A stretch of 64,000 bases of DNA from VBAS01 sp963773465 (GTDB lineage Bacteria > Bacteroidota > Bacteroidia > Chitinophagales > Chitinophagaceae), in the NCBI GenBank assembly GCA_963773465.1, contig CAVZBF010000001.1:310001-374000 (forward strand). The letters run 5' to 3'. Both the position numbers and the translations under genes were made by a program. Below the pieces are notes generated by a model, which was not told the DNA's origin, searched no databases, and saw nothing but the letters and a program-made list of their open reading frames with translations. Every line of letters starts with the position of its first letter. Positions within the stretch are counted from its first letter, which is position 1. Positions 1 through 8,963 of the stretch are shown here, piece by piece.

Positions 1-1
1 C

Positions 2-547
2 GGGCTATTTGCAAACTTTGACAATACTGACTCAAAAAGCAATGTGTCAGAAATTCAAAACCTATTAGGGTTTCATAAAACAGGCGGCAATTTTAATGAA
101 ATAATTCAGAAAATTGGTGGCTCTACAGCCTTTTCATTTCTTGAAACCGGCCTAGAAATTATCAGTAATGAAAATAAAAGCTTTAATTATTTGTATGGAA
201 GCTTTAATTCATCGCTACGACAAACCAGGAATTTATTAAATAGGCATGGGTTATTTAATAAATTAAGAAAAAATCCATACATGTCTGCAATAGGCGATTT
301 TGTTTCTGCATATGGTATTGCTAAGACATACGTAGATAGAATAAAAGGTAAAATTTCGAATTTTGAATTTGGATCGGAATTATTCGTAAAAGGATATCCT
401 TTATTTGCTGAAGTAATTGGTGGTCCTTTGGTTGGTTTAGCAGCACATTTATCTATAGCTGCAGGAACAGAGCTTTGGAAAATAATTGAAAAGACGGATT
501 TCGGCGGGAGGTTGACTGATATTGAAGCAGATATTTTTTTTAGGTAA
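2..547 (+). CDS. C-terminal part of an unidentified protein (open at left edge)
   Basis: The frame is open to the window edge, so this is the 3' end of a longer gene; the first in-window start-like codon (GTG at 44) is probably internal. The visible ~181 residues carry no motif I recognise. The tail has a short hydrophobic Gly/Ala-rich stretch (GGPLVGLAAHLSIAAG) and the protein ends in DIFFR, without a T9SS sorting domain. The next gene starts 15 bases downstream on the same strand and begins with a YD (RHS-type) repeat. This may therefore be the variable C-terminal region of a large RHS/YD-repeat secreted protein, which is inference from context only. The upstream sequence would settle it. 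Confidence 0.55.
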   Translation, partial: GLFANFDNTDSKSNVSEIQNLLGFHKTGGNFNEIIQKIGGSTAFSFLETGLEIISNENKSFNYLYGSFNSSLRQTRNLLNRHGLFNKLRKNPYMSAIGDFVSAYGIAKTYVDRIKGKISNFEFGSELFVKGYPLFAEVIGGPLVGLAAHLSIAAGTELWKIIEKTDFGGRLTDIEADIFFR

Positions 548-562
548 TTTATTTTATTGATA

Positions 563-1978
563 ATGAAAAAAATATTTATTTACTTATCTTTTTTCTTATT
601 GACATCACATTTGTATGCTCAATCTATTTCTTATCAATATGATAGTCTTGGCAGATTAACTCAGGTAATTTATCCTGACAGCAGTGTTATAAAATATGCT
701 TATGATGCCACAGGTAATAGAATTAGTAAGAGAGTACTACTTAATTGTGTGGGCACTATTTTCTATCGTGATGCAGACGGTGATAGTTATGGGAATGCTG
801 CTGTAACAATCCAGGCTTGTTCAGCACCTGCAGGATATGTTACCAACAATACCGATTGCAATGATGCAAATGCCGCCGTTCATCCAGGCGTGACTGAAGT
901 TTGTAATGGTGTAGATGATAATTGTAATGGACAAATTGATGAAGGAGTGAAATCAACTTTCTATCGTGATGCAGACGGTGATAGTTATGGGAATGCTGCT
1001 ATTACAACTCAAGCTTGTTCAGCACCGGCGGGATATGTCAGCAACAATACCGATTGCAATGATGCAAATGCCGCCGTTCATCCAGGCGTGACTGAAGTTT
1101 GTAATGGTGTAGATGATAATTGCAACGGACAAATTGATGAAGGAGTGAAAACGACTTTCTATCGTGATGCAGACGGTGATAGTTATGGGAATGCTGCTGT
1201 AACAACCCAGGCTTGTTCAGCACCGGCCGGATATGTGAACAACAATACAGATTGCAATGATGCAAATGGTGCCGTTCATCCTGGTGCAACTGAGACATGC
1301 GGAAATGGTATCGATGAAAATTGTAATGGTCAAATTGACGATGGATGCAATACTGCCGTTACCATCAGCATTGCTGATGCAACAGTTTTTGAATCTGGCG
1401 GCCCAGCTTCGATACCAGTGAGTTTATCAAGAGCACACAATCTAACAGTCACAGTTAAATTCAAAACTATTAACGGCACGGCAAAAAGCCCGAAAGATTA
1501 TACTGCAACGTCAGGTACCGTTACTTTCGCGCCGGGCCAAACAACCAGGAATATAAGTGTGCCAATTATTGCAGATGCTATAACAGAGGGAAATGAAACT
1601 TTCTCAGTATCTCTAAGTAAGCCAACTAATGCTGCCATTGCAGATGGCAATGCAAATGTGACAATTAGTGAAACATCGCTATTGAGAAAAGCAGAACAAA
1701 TAGCATTGGAGGAAGTAAAAAAGAGTAACGAATTAAATATCACTGTGCCTAATCCCCAACATAAGAATGAACAATTGCGAATTTTTGGTATTGAGCCAGG
1801 TACGTTTGATTTAATTCTGAGCGATGTAAACGGTAAGGAAATTATTAAAATTAAAAACTATCGTAATAATTGGTCTATGCAAAGACTTACACCAGGCATA
1901 TACTTTTACCAAATCTTATACCGCAACAAAGAAGGTGAATTGCAAAGAAAGCCAGGCAAGATTTTTATTACGGATTAA
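563..1978 (+). CDS. Secreted YD-repeat / MopE-type metal-binding / Calx-beta protein with T9SS-like C-terminus
   Basis: The start chosen is the ATG at 563, preferred over the TTG six bases upstream because it opens a clean signal peptide (MKKIFIYLSFF...LYAQ, residues 1-20). Residues ~21-58 form an RHS/YD repeat (YDSLGRLTQ, YDATGNR). Three 66-residue repeats follow (about 67-262), each with FYRDADGDSYG, TDCND and EVCNGVDDNCNGQIDEG. This Asp/Cys-rich pattern is that of the 'putative metal-binding motif' repeats of MopE-like surface proteins. Residues ~268-372 resemble a Calx-beta domain. The last ~75 residues (DLILSDVNGKEI ... LTPGIYFYQI) resemble a Por/T9SS sorting domain. It is probably exported and surface-attached; ligand unknown. 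The orphan single YD repeat suggests the N-terminus was pieced together by recombination with an upstream RHS gene. Confidence 0.8.
   Translation: MKKIFIYLSFFLLTSHLYAQSISYQYDSLGRLTQVIYPDSSVIKYAYDATGNRISKRVLLNCVGTIFYRDADGDSYGNAAVTIQACSAPAGYVTNNTDCNDANAAVHPGVTEVCNGVDDNCNGQIDEGVKSTFYRDADGDSYGNAAITTQACSAPAGYVSNNTDCNDANAAVHPGVTEVCNGVDDNCNGQIDEGVKTTFYRDADGDSYGNAAVTTQACSAPAGYVNNNTDCNDANGAVHPGATETCGNGIDENCNGQIDDGCNTAVTISIADATVFESGGPASIPVSLSRAHNLTVTVKFKTINGTAKSPKDYTATSGTVTFAPGQTTRNISVPIIADAITEGNETFSVSLSKPTNAAIADGNANVTISETSLLRKAEQIALEEVKKSNELNITVPNPQHKNEQLRIFGIEPGTFDLILSDVNGKEIIKIKNYRNNWSMQRLTPGIYFYQILYRNKEGELQRKPGKIFITD
761..1355 (+). repeat. Three tandem 198-bp coding repeats
   Basis: The unit starting ttctatcgtgatgcagacgg recurs at 761, 959 and 1157, giving an exact 198-bp (66-codon) period. 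The first two copies are nearly identical in DNA; the third diverges towards its end. They encode the metal-binding-motif repeats of the surrounding gene and can expand or contract by recombination. Confidence 0.85.
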
Positions 1979-1998
1979 AAATGGGTATGTAAAAATTG

Positions 1999-2164
1999 GG
2001 TAGTGTCCTATTTTTCGGTTAGGATAGAACACGGATGACACGGATTCAACGGATTTATTCTTAAGATTTACTTCAGTCTTTAATCGTCTGTTTGGCTAAT
2101 GTGCAATGAAGAGAATCAGGCGAATTAAAATAAAATTGTCCGTGAAAATCCGGTCAATCCGTGT
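1999..2164 (+). repeat. MITE-like intergenic repeat, copy 1 (right end missing)
   Basis: This stretch is nearly identical to 26379-26570. It starts with the same terminal sequence ggtagtgtccta, contains the inner arms acacggatgacacggatt and ccggtcaatccgtgt, and shares the central sequence between them. The similarity stops around 2164, so the right terminal inverted repeat seen in the other copy is absent. It lies between convergent genes. No ORF of its own is visible, so any movement would need a transposase elsewhere. Confidence 0.75.
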
Positions 2165-2195
2165 TGCAGAGATCTTTGTTTAATCATCTTCCGGT

Positions 2196-2756
2196 TTATT
2201 TACCCAGCCTGATAATTTTAAAGCCAACCGATACTTGAAACACCTGGTTTTTTGCCTGGTTGCTGTAAAGAACCTCGCTGTTATCGGTAAGCCCTAAATT
2301 GTATCGTAGTTCACAAGTGAGTCCAAAAGGTGCATCCCAGCCTGCGCCAAAGCCCGCACTTATATCGGCATTTTTAAAAAGATATTTTATGTCCCGGCCT
2401 TCCAGTTCTGCTTTGTTTAAAAAACCGAATTGAGGGCCCAGGTGAAGATTAACTCCTGCAGCAAGATATATCTTCACCATGATCGGAAAGTTGATATAAC
2501 TTGATTTAAGAACACTATCAATATCTATTTCTGAGCCTTGTTGCGAAAAGATTATTTCGGGCTGAATCGCAATTTTTGAAAATCTGAATTGTGCAAAAAC
2601 ACCTGCATGATATCCTGTCTTTCCTTTGGTAGCTGATTCAGAAAGATCAAGTTTTGAAAAGTTGAGCCCGCCTTTTATACCGGCTGAAAATTTTAGCTGT
2701 CCGAAGGAATGCAATGAAATTAGTGCGATGGCAATAAGAAGAGGTAGCTTTTTCAT
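2196..2756 (-). CDS. PorT-family outer-membrane beta-barrel protein
   Basis: 186 residues with a signal peptide (MKKLPLLIAIALISLHSFGQ) and the pattern of small Bacteroidota barrels: GIKGGLNFS near the N-terminus, then alternating amphipathic strands (YHAGVFAQFRF, IQPEIIFSQQG) and a C-terminal strand VSVGFKII. It is most similar to the PorT/porin-family domain, whose members sit in the outer membrane and are often of unknown function. It is the last gene of a minus-strand group, 17 bases after the 1694-residue T9SS-type protein, and is probably cotranscribed with it. Calling it the secretion-system PorT itself would be too strong; paralogues of this barrel are numerous, and another lies at 27.8 kb. 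Confidence 0.8.
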   Translation of the reverse strand: MKKLPLLIAIALISLHSFGQLKFSAGIKGGLNFSKLDLSESATKGKTGYHAGVFAQFRFSKIAIQPEIIFSQQGSEIDIDSVLKSSYINFPIMVKIYLAAGVNLHLGPQFGFLNKAELEGRDIKYLFKNADISAGFGAGWDAPFGLTCELRYNLGLTDNSEVLYSNQAKNQVFQVSVGFKIIRLGK

Positions 2757-2773
2757 AATTGTTCGTTTAATTA

Positions 2774-5700
2774 TTATTGAATTTTGACGATCCTGTAACC
2801 AGATTGCGAAGATTTATTTTCTATAATTACAAAGTAAATACCATGCGGCAAACGGTTTATTGATAACTGTTCATTCATTGTTGTTGAAGTTATTTCTATT
2901 TGTTTATTAATAATGATCTTGCCGGATGCGTCAGTCAGTTTTATTCTATAAATACCGCTTTCAATTCGTGAACCATAAATATTTATTACATCAGTTGCAG
3001 GATTTGGGTAAACGGTAAAACCTGCTACTAGTACATCTATCGATTTTGTATTACTGCAACCATTCTTGTCAGTCACCTTTACAGAATAAGCAGTATTGAA
3101 AGTTGGCCTTACAATTGGATTCGCTACTGTGTCATTATCCATGTTGTGATTTGGTGTCCATATGTATGAGAACGGTGCATTCCCCGTAACAAGAGGGGTG
3201 CCTCCTAACTTTGTTCTTTCACCAAAGGCAATAGTAAATGATGGTAACAGGTTAATGACTGGAACAGGGTTTACTATGATCTTTATCGGCTTGCTGATGC
3301 TGGTGCAACCGGTAACGCTATTCCTTACAGTTATAGACGCATTGTATGTAGCAGCTGCAATATTTTGCGGAACAGAGATCGCAACTTGCCCATTAGACAA
3401 TGGAAGATTATTTGCATTTCTAAAGCCGGCCGCAATCGCCGTTGCATCAAATACAATACTATATTGGTTTGGTGCCCCTGCAACTGTTGTATAAGTTAGA
3501 TTTGCGACTGTCTCACCCTGGCAAACAGTTGGACTGCTACCTAATGTTATTCCAGGCAGAGCAGTGATTGTTATTGTTCCCTGAACAGGCGAGCTTACAC
3601 ATGCCGTAAGACTATTTTTTACAGTTAGTGAATAACCATAAGTTGCTGGCGGTACATTGGCAGGGATCGATAATGAAATTGAACCTGCTGATAGAGTTGC
3701 ATTAATCACATTTACAAAACCTGCTGCAATGCTTATTTGATTAAACGAAATGCTGTATTGGCTTGGCGAACCTGAAGTTGAAGAGTAAGTGATGTTTCCT
3801 GTTGATTCACCGCTGCAAACAGTGGGATTAGCGTCTAAGAAGATCGATGGTAAGGGATTTACCACAATTGGATTCGTACTGATCGACACCGTAGCAGGAC
3901 TTGCACAAGCTAAATTTGAAGTCATCACACAAGTGATCACATCGCCATTAATAAGAGTGCTGCTGCTGAAAGTTGAACCGGTTGCCATATTGACTCCATT
4001 CTTTTTCCATTGATAACCCGGCGATGATCCGCCGTTAGTGGAGGAAGCAGTGAATGTCACAGATTGGCCTGCACAAATTTGACCCGATGGATTAGCGGTA
4101 ATACTTACAGTTGGTGTTACTGAAGTATTCACACTCATTGTAATTTGATTAGAAGTTACAGAAGGAGGACTTGCACAAGCTAAGCTTGAAGTCATTACAC
4201 AAGTGATCACATCGCCATTAATAAAGGTGCTGCTGCTGAAAGTTGAACCAGTTGCGATATTGACTCCATTCTTTTTCCATTGATAACCCGGCGATGATCC
4301 GCCGTTAGTAGAGGAAGCAGTGAAAGTCACAGATTGGCCTGCACAAATTTGACCCGATGGATTAGCGGTAATACTTACAGTTGGTGTTACTGAAGTATTC
4401 ACACTCATTGTAATTTGATTAGAAGTTACAGAAGGAGGACTTGCACAAGCTAAACTTGAAGTCATTACACAAGTGATCACATCGCCATTAATAAGGGTGT
4501 TGCTGCTGAAAATTGAACCAGTTGCGATATTGACTCCATTCTTTTTCCATTGATAACCTGGCGATGATCCGCCGTTAGTGGAGGAAGCAGTGAAGGTCAC
4601 AGATTGGCCTGCACAAATTTGACCCGATGGATTAGCGGTAATACTTACAGTTGGGGTTACTGAAGTATTCACACTCATTGTAATTTGATTAGAAGTTACA
4701 GAAGGAGGACTTGCACAAGCTAAACTTGAAGTCATTACACAAGTGATCACATCGCCATTATTAAGGTTGCTGCTGCTGAAAGTTGAACCAGTTGCGATAT
4801 TGACTCCATTCTTTTTCCATTGATAACCTGGCGATGATCCGCCGTTAGTGGAGGAAGCAGTGAAGGTCACAGATTGGCCTGCACAAATTTGACCCGATGG
4901 ATTAGCGGTAATACTTACAGTTGGGGTTACTGAAGTATTCACACTCATTGTAATTTGATTAGAAGTTACAGAAGGAGGACTTGCACAAGCTAAACTTGAA
5001 GTCATTACACAAGTGATCACATCGCCATTATTAAGGTTGCTGCTGCTGAAAGTTGAACCAGTTGCGATATTGACTCCATTCTTTTTCCATTGATAACCTG
5101 GCGATGATCCGCCGTTAGTGGAGGAAGCAGTGAAGGTCACAGATTGGCCTGCACAAATTTGACCCGATGGATTAGCGGTAATACTTACAGTTGGGGTTAC
5201 TGAAGTATTCACACTCATTGTAATTTGATTAGAAGTTACAGAAGGAGGACTTGCACAAGCTAAACTTGACGTCATTACACAAGTGATCACATCGCCATTA
5301 ATAAGGGTGCTGCTGCTGAAAGTTGAACCGGTTGCCATATTGACTCCATTCTTTTTCCATTGATAACCTGGCGATGATCCGCCGTTAGTGGAGGAAGCAG
5401 TGAACGTCACAGCTTGGCCTGCACAAATTTGACCCGATGGATTAGCGGTAATACTTACAGTTGGTGTTACTGAAGTATTCACACTCATTGTAATTTGATT
5501 AGAAGTTACAGAAGGAGGACTTGCACAAGCTAAACTTGACGTCATTACACAAGTGATCACATCGCCATTAATAAAGGTGCTGCTGCTGAAAGTTGAACCG
5601 GTTGCGATATTGACTCCATTCTTTTTCCATTGATAACCCGGCGATGATCCGCCGTTAGTAGAGGAAGCAGTGAAAGTCACAGCTTGGCCTGCACAAATTT

Positions 5701-7858
5701 GACCCGATGGATTAGCGGTAATACTTACAGTTGGTGTTACTGAAGTATTCACACTCATTGTAATTTGATTAGAAGTTACAGAAGGAGGACTTGCACAAGC
5801 TAAACTTGAAGTCATTACACAAGTGATCACATCGCCATTAATAAGGGTGCTGCTGCTGAAAGTTGAACCAGTTGCGATATTGACTCCATTCTTTTTCCAT
5901 TGATAATCTGGCGATGATCCGCCGTTAGTAGAGGAAGCAGTGAAAGTCACAGCTTGGCCTGCACAAATTTGACCCGATGGATTAGCGGTAATACTTACAG
6001 TTGGTGTTACTGAAGTATTCACACTCATTGTAATTTGATTAGAAGTTACAGAAGGAGGACTTGCACAAGCTAAACTTGAAGTCATTACACAAGTGATCAC
6101 GTCACCATTAATAAGGGTGCTGCTGCTGAAAGTTGAACCAGTTGCGATATTGACTCCATTCTTTTTCCATTGATAACCCGGCGATGATCCGCCGTTAGTT
6201 GAGGAAGCGGTGAACGTCACAGATTGGCCTGCACAAATTTGACCCGATGGATTAGCGGTAATATTAACAGTTGGTGGACAAGACTGGCCATAAACACATA
6301 TAGTGAAATTGCCGGTGCTCCCATACCCAGTACCATAATGCCATACACGAATGAAGTATTCAACTCCTGGTGTAAGTCCCGTTACGGTTGTAGTTTCTGT
6401 TCCGGCTAAGCCAGTATTATTGATACAGCCATTTGTCAATTGACCCATTGAACCTCCACACGGACCAGAAAGTACCTGGAAGGCTGCATCGTAACCCGAT
6501 GCTGAAACAACATTTATAGTAGCCGAACTTGTGTTTGGAGTAAAACGGAAAAAAACATCGTCATCTTGTGCACCAACACATGAATTGAAACCAGATGATG
6601 TAGCGCCGCAACTTGAACCAGTGACAGGATTACAGCTTGTTCCAAAACTGAGCGGAGTAGCTGAAAAATTTCCAGAGCAGTTATCATTTGAAGGTGCAGC
6701 ACATCCCCCGGTTTGTACGCATATTTGAAAGTCATTTCCTGTAAGCCCGCTGTTATTGTATACCCTTACCCAATAAGTTGTTCCCGGGGTAAATCCTGTT
6801 ATTGTCTCGACACCGCCAACTGCCGCTGAATTGGTACACTGGAATTGCGAATAGGAAGAAGCACAAGTAACATTGTATAAGATTTGAACGATCGCATCAA
6901 AATTACTTCCGCTCTGAACTTTCAACGTTGTAGTACCTGTGGATGAGGCAGTAAATTTGTACCAAACATCTTTTGCCGTGCTTGACGAAACGATACAGGC
7001 CGGTAATCCAGTCGTGGGATTAATAGGCGTTGCACCACAAGTGGTTCCGTTGATATAATTGCAGGTTGAAGATGTGGTTAGTTGGATTGCATTTGAGCAA
7101 AGGTCGTTTGCAGGAGCTGGACAAGAACTACCACAGCCTCCAATTACAATATTTGAATTGGGACACCATGCATAAAAACCTGTTTGTTGTATTGGTGTAT
7201 ATGTATTTGTAGTAACCTTCCATGCTCCTCCCACCGCTTCGATTACATCAGCAGAGGCATTACTGGAGTAATAGGTTCTGATTAACCGGGTATGGCTGCC
7301 CTCATCGTTTACCATGTCACCAGGCTGTAGCTGTGAATAACTTATTTGAGTTGATATTGCAAGTAACCCGTAATAACTATCACTTCCGGTATTTCGCTTA
7401 TGATCCAATGCCCATGCCCGCGAAACCAAACCCGAGCAATCATGTCCCGCGGCACATGATAAAGGAGCAGATGGTAGCGGAGTACATCCACCACCGGAAG
7501 ATGAACAGGCTTGGCCTGCTGATTTACATCCCGCCATTGCTGAATTATATTCAGCTTGAGTTGACCAACCACCCCAGCAGTAAGGCATTGCAGTGTAAGT
7601 ACCGGGGGCAGAGACCCATGGCACATGATATATGTTTGCACCACCGCATGAAGTACCATTCCATAAATTGCAATTATTAGCTGTCCAGCTAAAAGTTGTA
7701 TAAGGCAATGCGTTACTAATCACTTGTGTCCTGGTTATTTGTCCAAATCCATAATTTGAACAAACTATTAATAAAAGGATCTGCAGTGTTTTTGTGGTTT
7801 TAGATTCCAATACTGTTTTAATTAAACAGGTATAAGAAATATTTTTTATAGTAGTCAT
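2774..7858 (-). CDS. Giant secreted T9SS-type protein: NlpC/P60-like domain, two PPC-like domains, nine Ig-like repeats
   Basis: 1694 residues. The N-terminus has a long cationic region and hydrophobic segment ending ...YGFGQ (~residue 40), read as a signal peptide. Residues ~130-235 resemble an NlpC/P60-type cysteine peptidase or amidase: GHDCSGLVSRAW with Cys141 as candidate nucleophile and GSHTRLI with His189. Two domains beginning PAPANDLCSNAI and APSNDNCSGNF look like pre-peptidase C-terminal (PPC) beta-sandwiches. Nine ~90-residue Ig-like repeats follow (ITANPSGQICAGQSVTFTAS ... YQWKKNGVNIATG), then three diverged Ig-like modules and a C-terminal T9SS sorting domain (VYPNPATDVINIYG ... 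LPHGIYFVII). Predicted to be secreted through the outer membrane and attached to the surface, perhaps acting on peptidoglycan or as an adhesin. It follows the 331-residue gene by 9 bases. Confidence 0.85.
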   Translation of the reverse strand: MTTIKNISYTCLIKTVLESKTTKTLQILLLIVCSNYGFGQITRTQVISNALPYTTFSWTANNCNLWNGTSCGGANIYHVPWVSAPGTYTAMPYCWGGWSTQAEYNSAMAGCKSAGQACSSSGGGCTPLPSAPLSCAAGHDCSGLVSRAWALDHKRNTGSDSYYGLLAISTQISYSQLQPGDMVNDEGSHTRLIRTYYSSNASADVIEAVGGAWKVTTNTYTPIQQTGFYAWCPNSNIVIGGCGSSCPAPANDLCSNAIQLTTSSTCNYINGTTCGATPINPTTGLPACIVSSSTAKDVWYKFTASSTGTTTLKVQSGSNFDAIVQILYNVTCASSYSQFQCTNSAAVGGVETITGFTPGTTYWVRVYNNSGLTGNDFQICVQTGGCAAPSNDNCSGNFSATPLSFGTSCNPVTGSSCGATSSGFNSCVGAQDDDVFFRFTPNTSSATINVVSASGYDAAFQVLSGPCGGSMGQLTNGCINNTGLAGTETTTVTGLTPGVEYFIRVWHYGTGYGSTGNFTICVYGQSCPPTVNITANPSGQICAGQSVTFTASSTNGGSSPGYQWKKNGVNIATGSTFSSSTLINGDVITCVMTSSLACASPPSVTSNQITMSVNTSVTPTVSITANPSGQICAGQAVTFTASSTNGGSSPDYQWKKNGVNIATGSTFSSSTLINGDVITCVMTSSLACASPPSVTSNQITMSVNTSVTPTVSITANPSGQICAGQAVTFTASSTNGGSSPGYQWKKNGVNIATGSTFSSSTFINGDVITCVMTSSLACASPPSVTSNQITMSVNTSVTPTVSITANPSGQICAGQAVTFTASSTNGGSSPGYQWKKNGVNMATGSTFSSSTLINGDVITCVMTSSLACASPPSVTSNQITMSVNTSVTPTVSITANPSGQICAGQSVTFTASSTNGGSSPGYQWKKNGVNIATGSTFSSSNLNNGDVITCVMTSSLACASPPSVTSNQITMSVNTSVTPTVSITANPSGQICAGQSVTFTASSTNGGSSPGYQWKKNGVNIATGSTFSSSNLNNGDVITCVMTSSLACASPPSVTSNQITMSVNTSVTPTVSITANPSGQICAGQSVTFTASSTNGGSSPGYQWKKNGVNIATGSIFSSNTLINGDVITCVMTSSLACASPPSVTSNQITMSVNTSVTPTVSITANPSGQICAGQSVTFTASSTNGGSSPGYQWKKNGVNIATGSTFSSSTFINGDVITCVMTSSLACASPPSVTSNQITMSVNTSVTPTVSITANPSGQICAGQSVTFTASSTNGGSSPGYQWKKNGVNMATGSTFSSSTLINGDVITCVMTSNLACASPATVSISTNPIVVNPLPSIFLDANPTVCSGESTGNITYSSTSGSPSQYSISFNQISIAAGFVNVINATLSAGSISLSIPANVPPATYGYSLTVKNSLTACVSSPVQGTITITALPGITLGSSPTVCQGETVANLTYTTVAGAPNQYSIVFDATAIAAGFRNANNLPLSNGQVAISVPQNIAAATYNASITVRNSVTGCTSISKPIKIIVNPVPVINLLPSFTIAFGERTKLGGTPLVTGNAPFSYIWTPNHNMDNDTVANPIVRPTFNTAYSVKVTDKNGCSNTKSIDVLVAGFTVYPNPATDVINIYGSRIESGIYRIKLTDASGKIIINKQIEITSTTMNEQLSINRLPHGIYFVIIENKSSQSGYRIVKIQ
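3895..6275 (-). repeat. Nine-copy 270-bp tandem repeat array
   Basis: Anchor sequences such as acactcattgtaatttgatt recur at exact 270-bp spacing (for example 4131, 4401, 4671, 4941) across about 2.4 kb. The copies differ at only a few bases; the variable sites are QSV/QAV, STL/STF/SNL and NGVNI/NGVNM. Such low divergence indicates recent amplification or ongoing gene conversion. Short-read assemblies may have miscounted the copies. Confidence 0.92.
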
Positions 7859-7867
7859 GTCGTAGAA

Positions 7868-8863
7868 TTATTTTTTATCAACTTTAAGCAGGTTATTGTT
7901 AAAATGATATTTAGTCATTGTTAATGATGCAGGATATCCTTTGGAGCTTCTATTTTTTGAATCTAAAAGAGAAAATATGTAAGTTCCGTTAGGAGATGTT
8001 AACATGTTAAGTATTCTTCCATCGGGACTCACAGAAAAGTCTTTATTAGAAAGAACATAATATATCTCCGGAACATTAATACTTGCAATAGCAGATCCCA
8101 CTTCTGACGTCTTCAGCTCCACAGAAACAATATGACGGTCAATTTGAACAGGATTTTCAGAAATAAACGTTTGGACATCCAGCACAAGATTATTTTTTGA
8201 AATGCCTACAATAAATATCCCTGCAGCTTTTTTGTCAGTTACAAATGTTTTCTGAAAATTTTTGCCACTTTTGTCAATTACTTTTACTGAATATGAATTA
8301 CCATTTACTTGTGTTTTGACAAATAATCCCCTTATCGTAATCCAACCTTCATATTCTTGAACTATGGTGTTTGTTCTTGCAGTTTCTATTTTTAAACTAT
8401 TGCCGGAAGAAAGTAATAAGTAGGTAGAGTTTTCGAATCTTGTTAGTCTGGCGGCTCTTCCATTATAATGTTTTGGAAAAGAGAATTGATGTTTCAATAT
8501 CCCAGACGTATCATAAACAATTACATTGTTTTCAAAGAGTACATAAAATAACCCCATTTCATAAGTGAAATCTCTGGGATCATTTATTATAGAAAATTTC
8601 TTTGCTAATTTGCCACTATTTATGTCCGTAATAATAATTTCATTTGAGGCATTATTTAGAAAGGCGATTTGATTTTGACTTATCAGTTCAAAAGAAGTAG
8701 CGCCAAGATTAGCTCCGGGTACTTGTGCATAGGGTAAACCAACTTTGGAATTCCATGCAATGAAACTAACTTGTGAGACATCAAATTTATTTGCCACCTG
8801 TTCCTGGGAAAACGTAGTTATTTGGAGAAATAAAAATGTTTTTAGTAATATTTTTGTTTTCAT
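7868..8863 (-). CDS. Secreted protein of unknown function, propeller-like
   Basis: 331 residues with an N-terminal signal peptide (MKTKILLKTFLFLQITTFSQ). I recognise no catalytic motif. The body consists of short beta-strand-like segments each containing a turn (QIAFLNNASNEIIITDINSGK, NNVIVYDTSGIL, STYLLLSSGNSLKIE, ILNMLTSPNGTYIFSLLDSK). This is the texture of a 6-bladed beta-propeller or TolB-like fold, which is inference from pattern only. It is the first gene of a minus-strand group with the giant T9SS-type protein (9-base gap) and the PorT-family barrel. It could assist or regulate that surface protein, but nothing in the sequence shows it. Confidence 0.7.
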   Translation of the reverse strand: MKTKILLKTFLFLQITTFSQEQVANKFDVSQVSFIAWNSKVGLPYAQVPGANLGATSFELISQNQIAFLNNASNEIIITDINSGKLAKKFSIINDPRDFTYEMGLFYVLFENNVIVYDTSGILKHQFSFPKHYNGRAARLTRFENSTYLLLSSGNSLKIETARTNTIVQEYEGWITIRGLFVKTQVNGNSYSVKVIDKSGKNFQKTFVTDKKAAGIFIVGISKNNLVLDVQTFISENPVQIDRHIVSVELKTSEVGSAIASINVPEIYYVLSNKDFSVSPDGRILNMLTSPNGTYIFSLLDSKNRSSKGYPASLTMTKYHFNNNLLKVDKK

Positions 8864-8963
8864 GTTTTAATTTTTATATGATGACTTAATTTTTTCTTGA
8901 CATCTATGTACAATAGGGCACGGACTAAAAATTCTTTATGCAAGACGGCCCACACCATAGCAC

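Noticed and set aside
3895..6275. Regularly spaced near-identical repeats resembling a CRISPR array
   Set aside because: The period is 270 bases with no unique spacers, and the whole array is an open coding frame for Ig-like domains.
7333..7680. 115-codon plus-strand ORF
   Set aside because: It is antisense to the cysteine-peptidase-like domain of the giant surface protein and has no coding features of its own.
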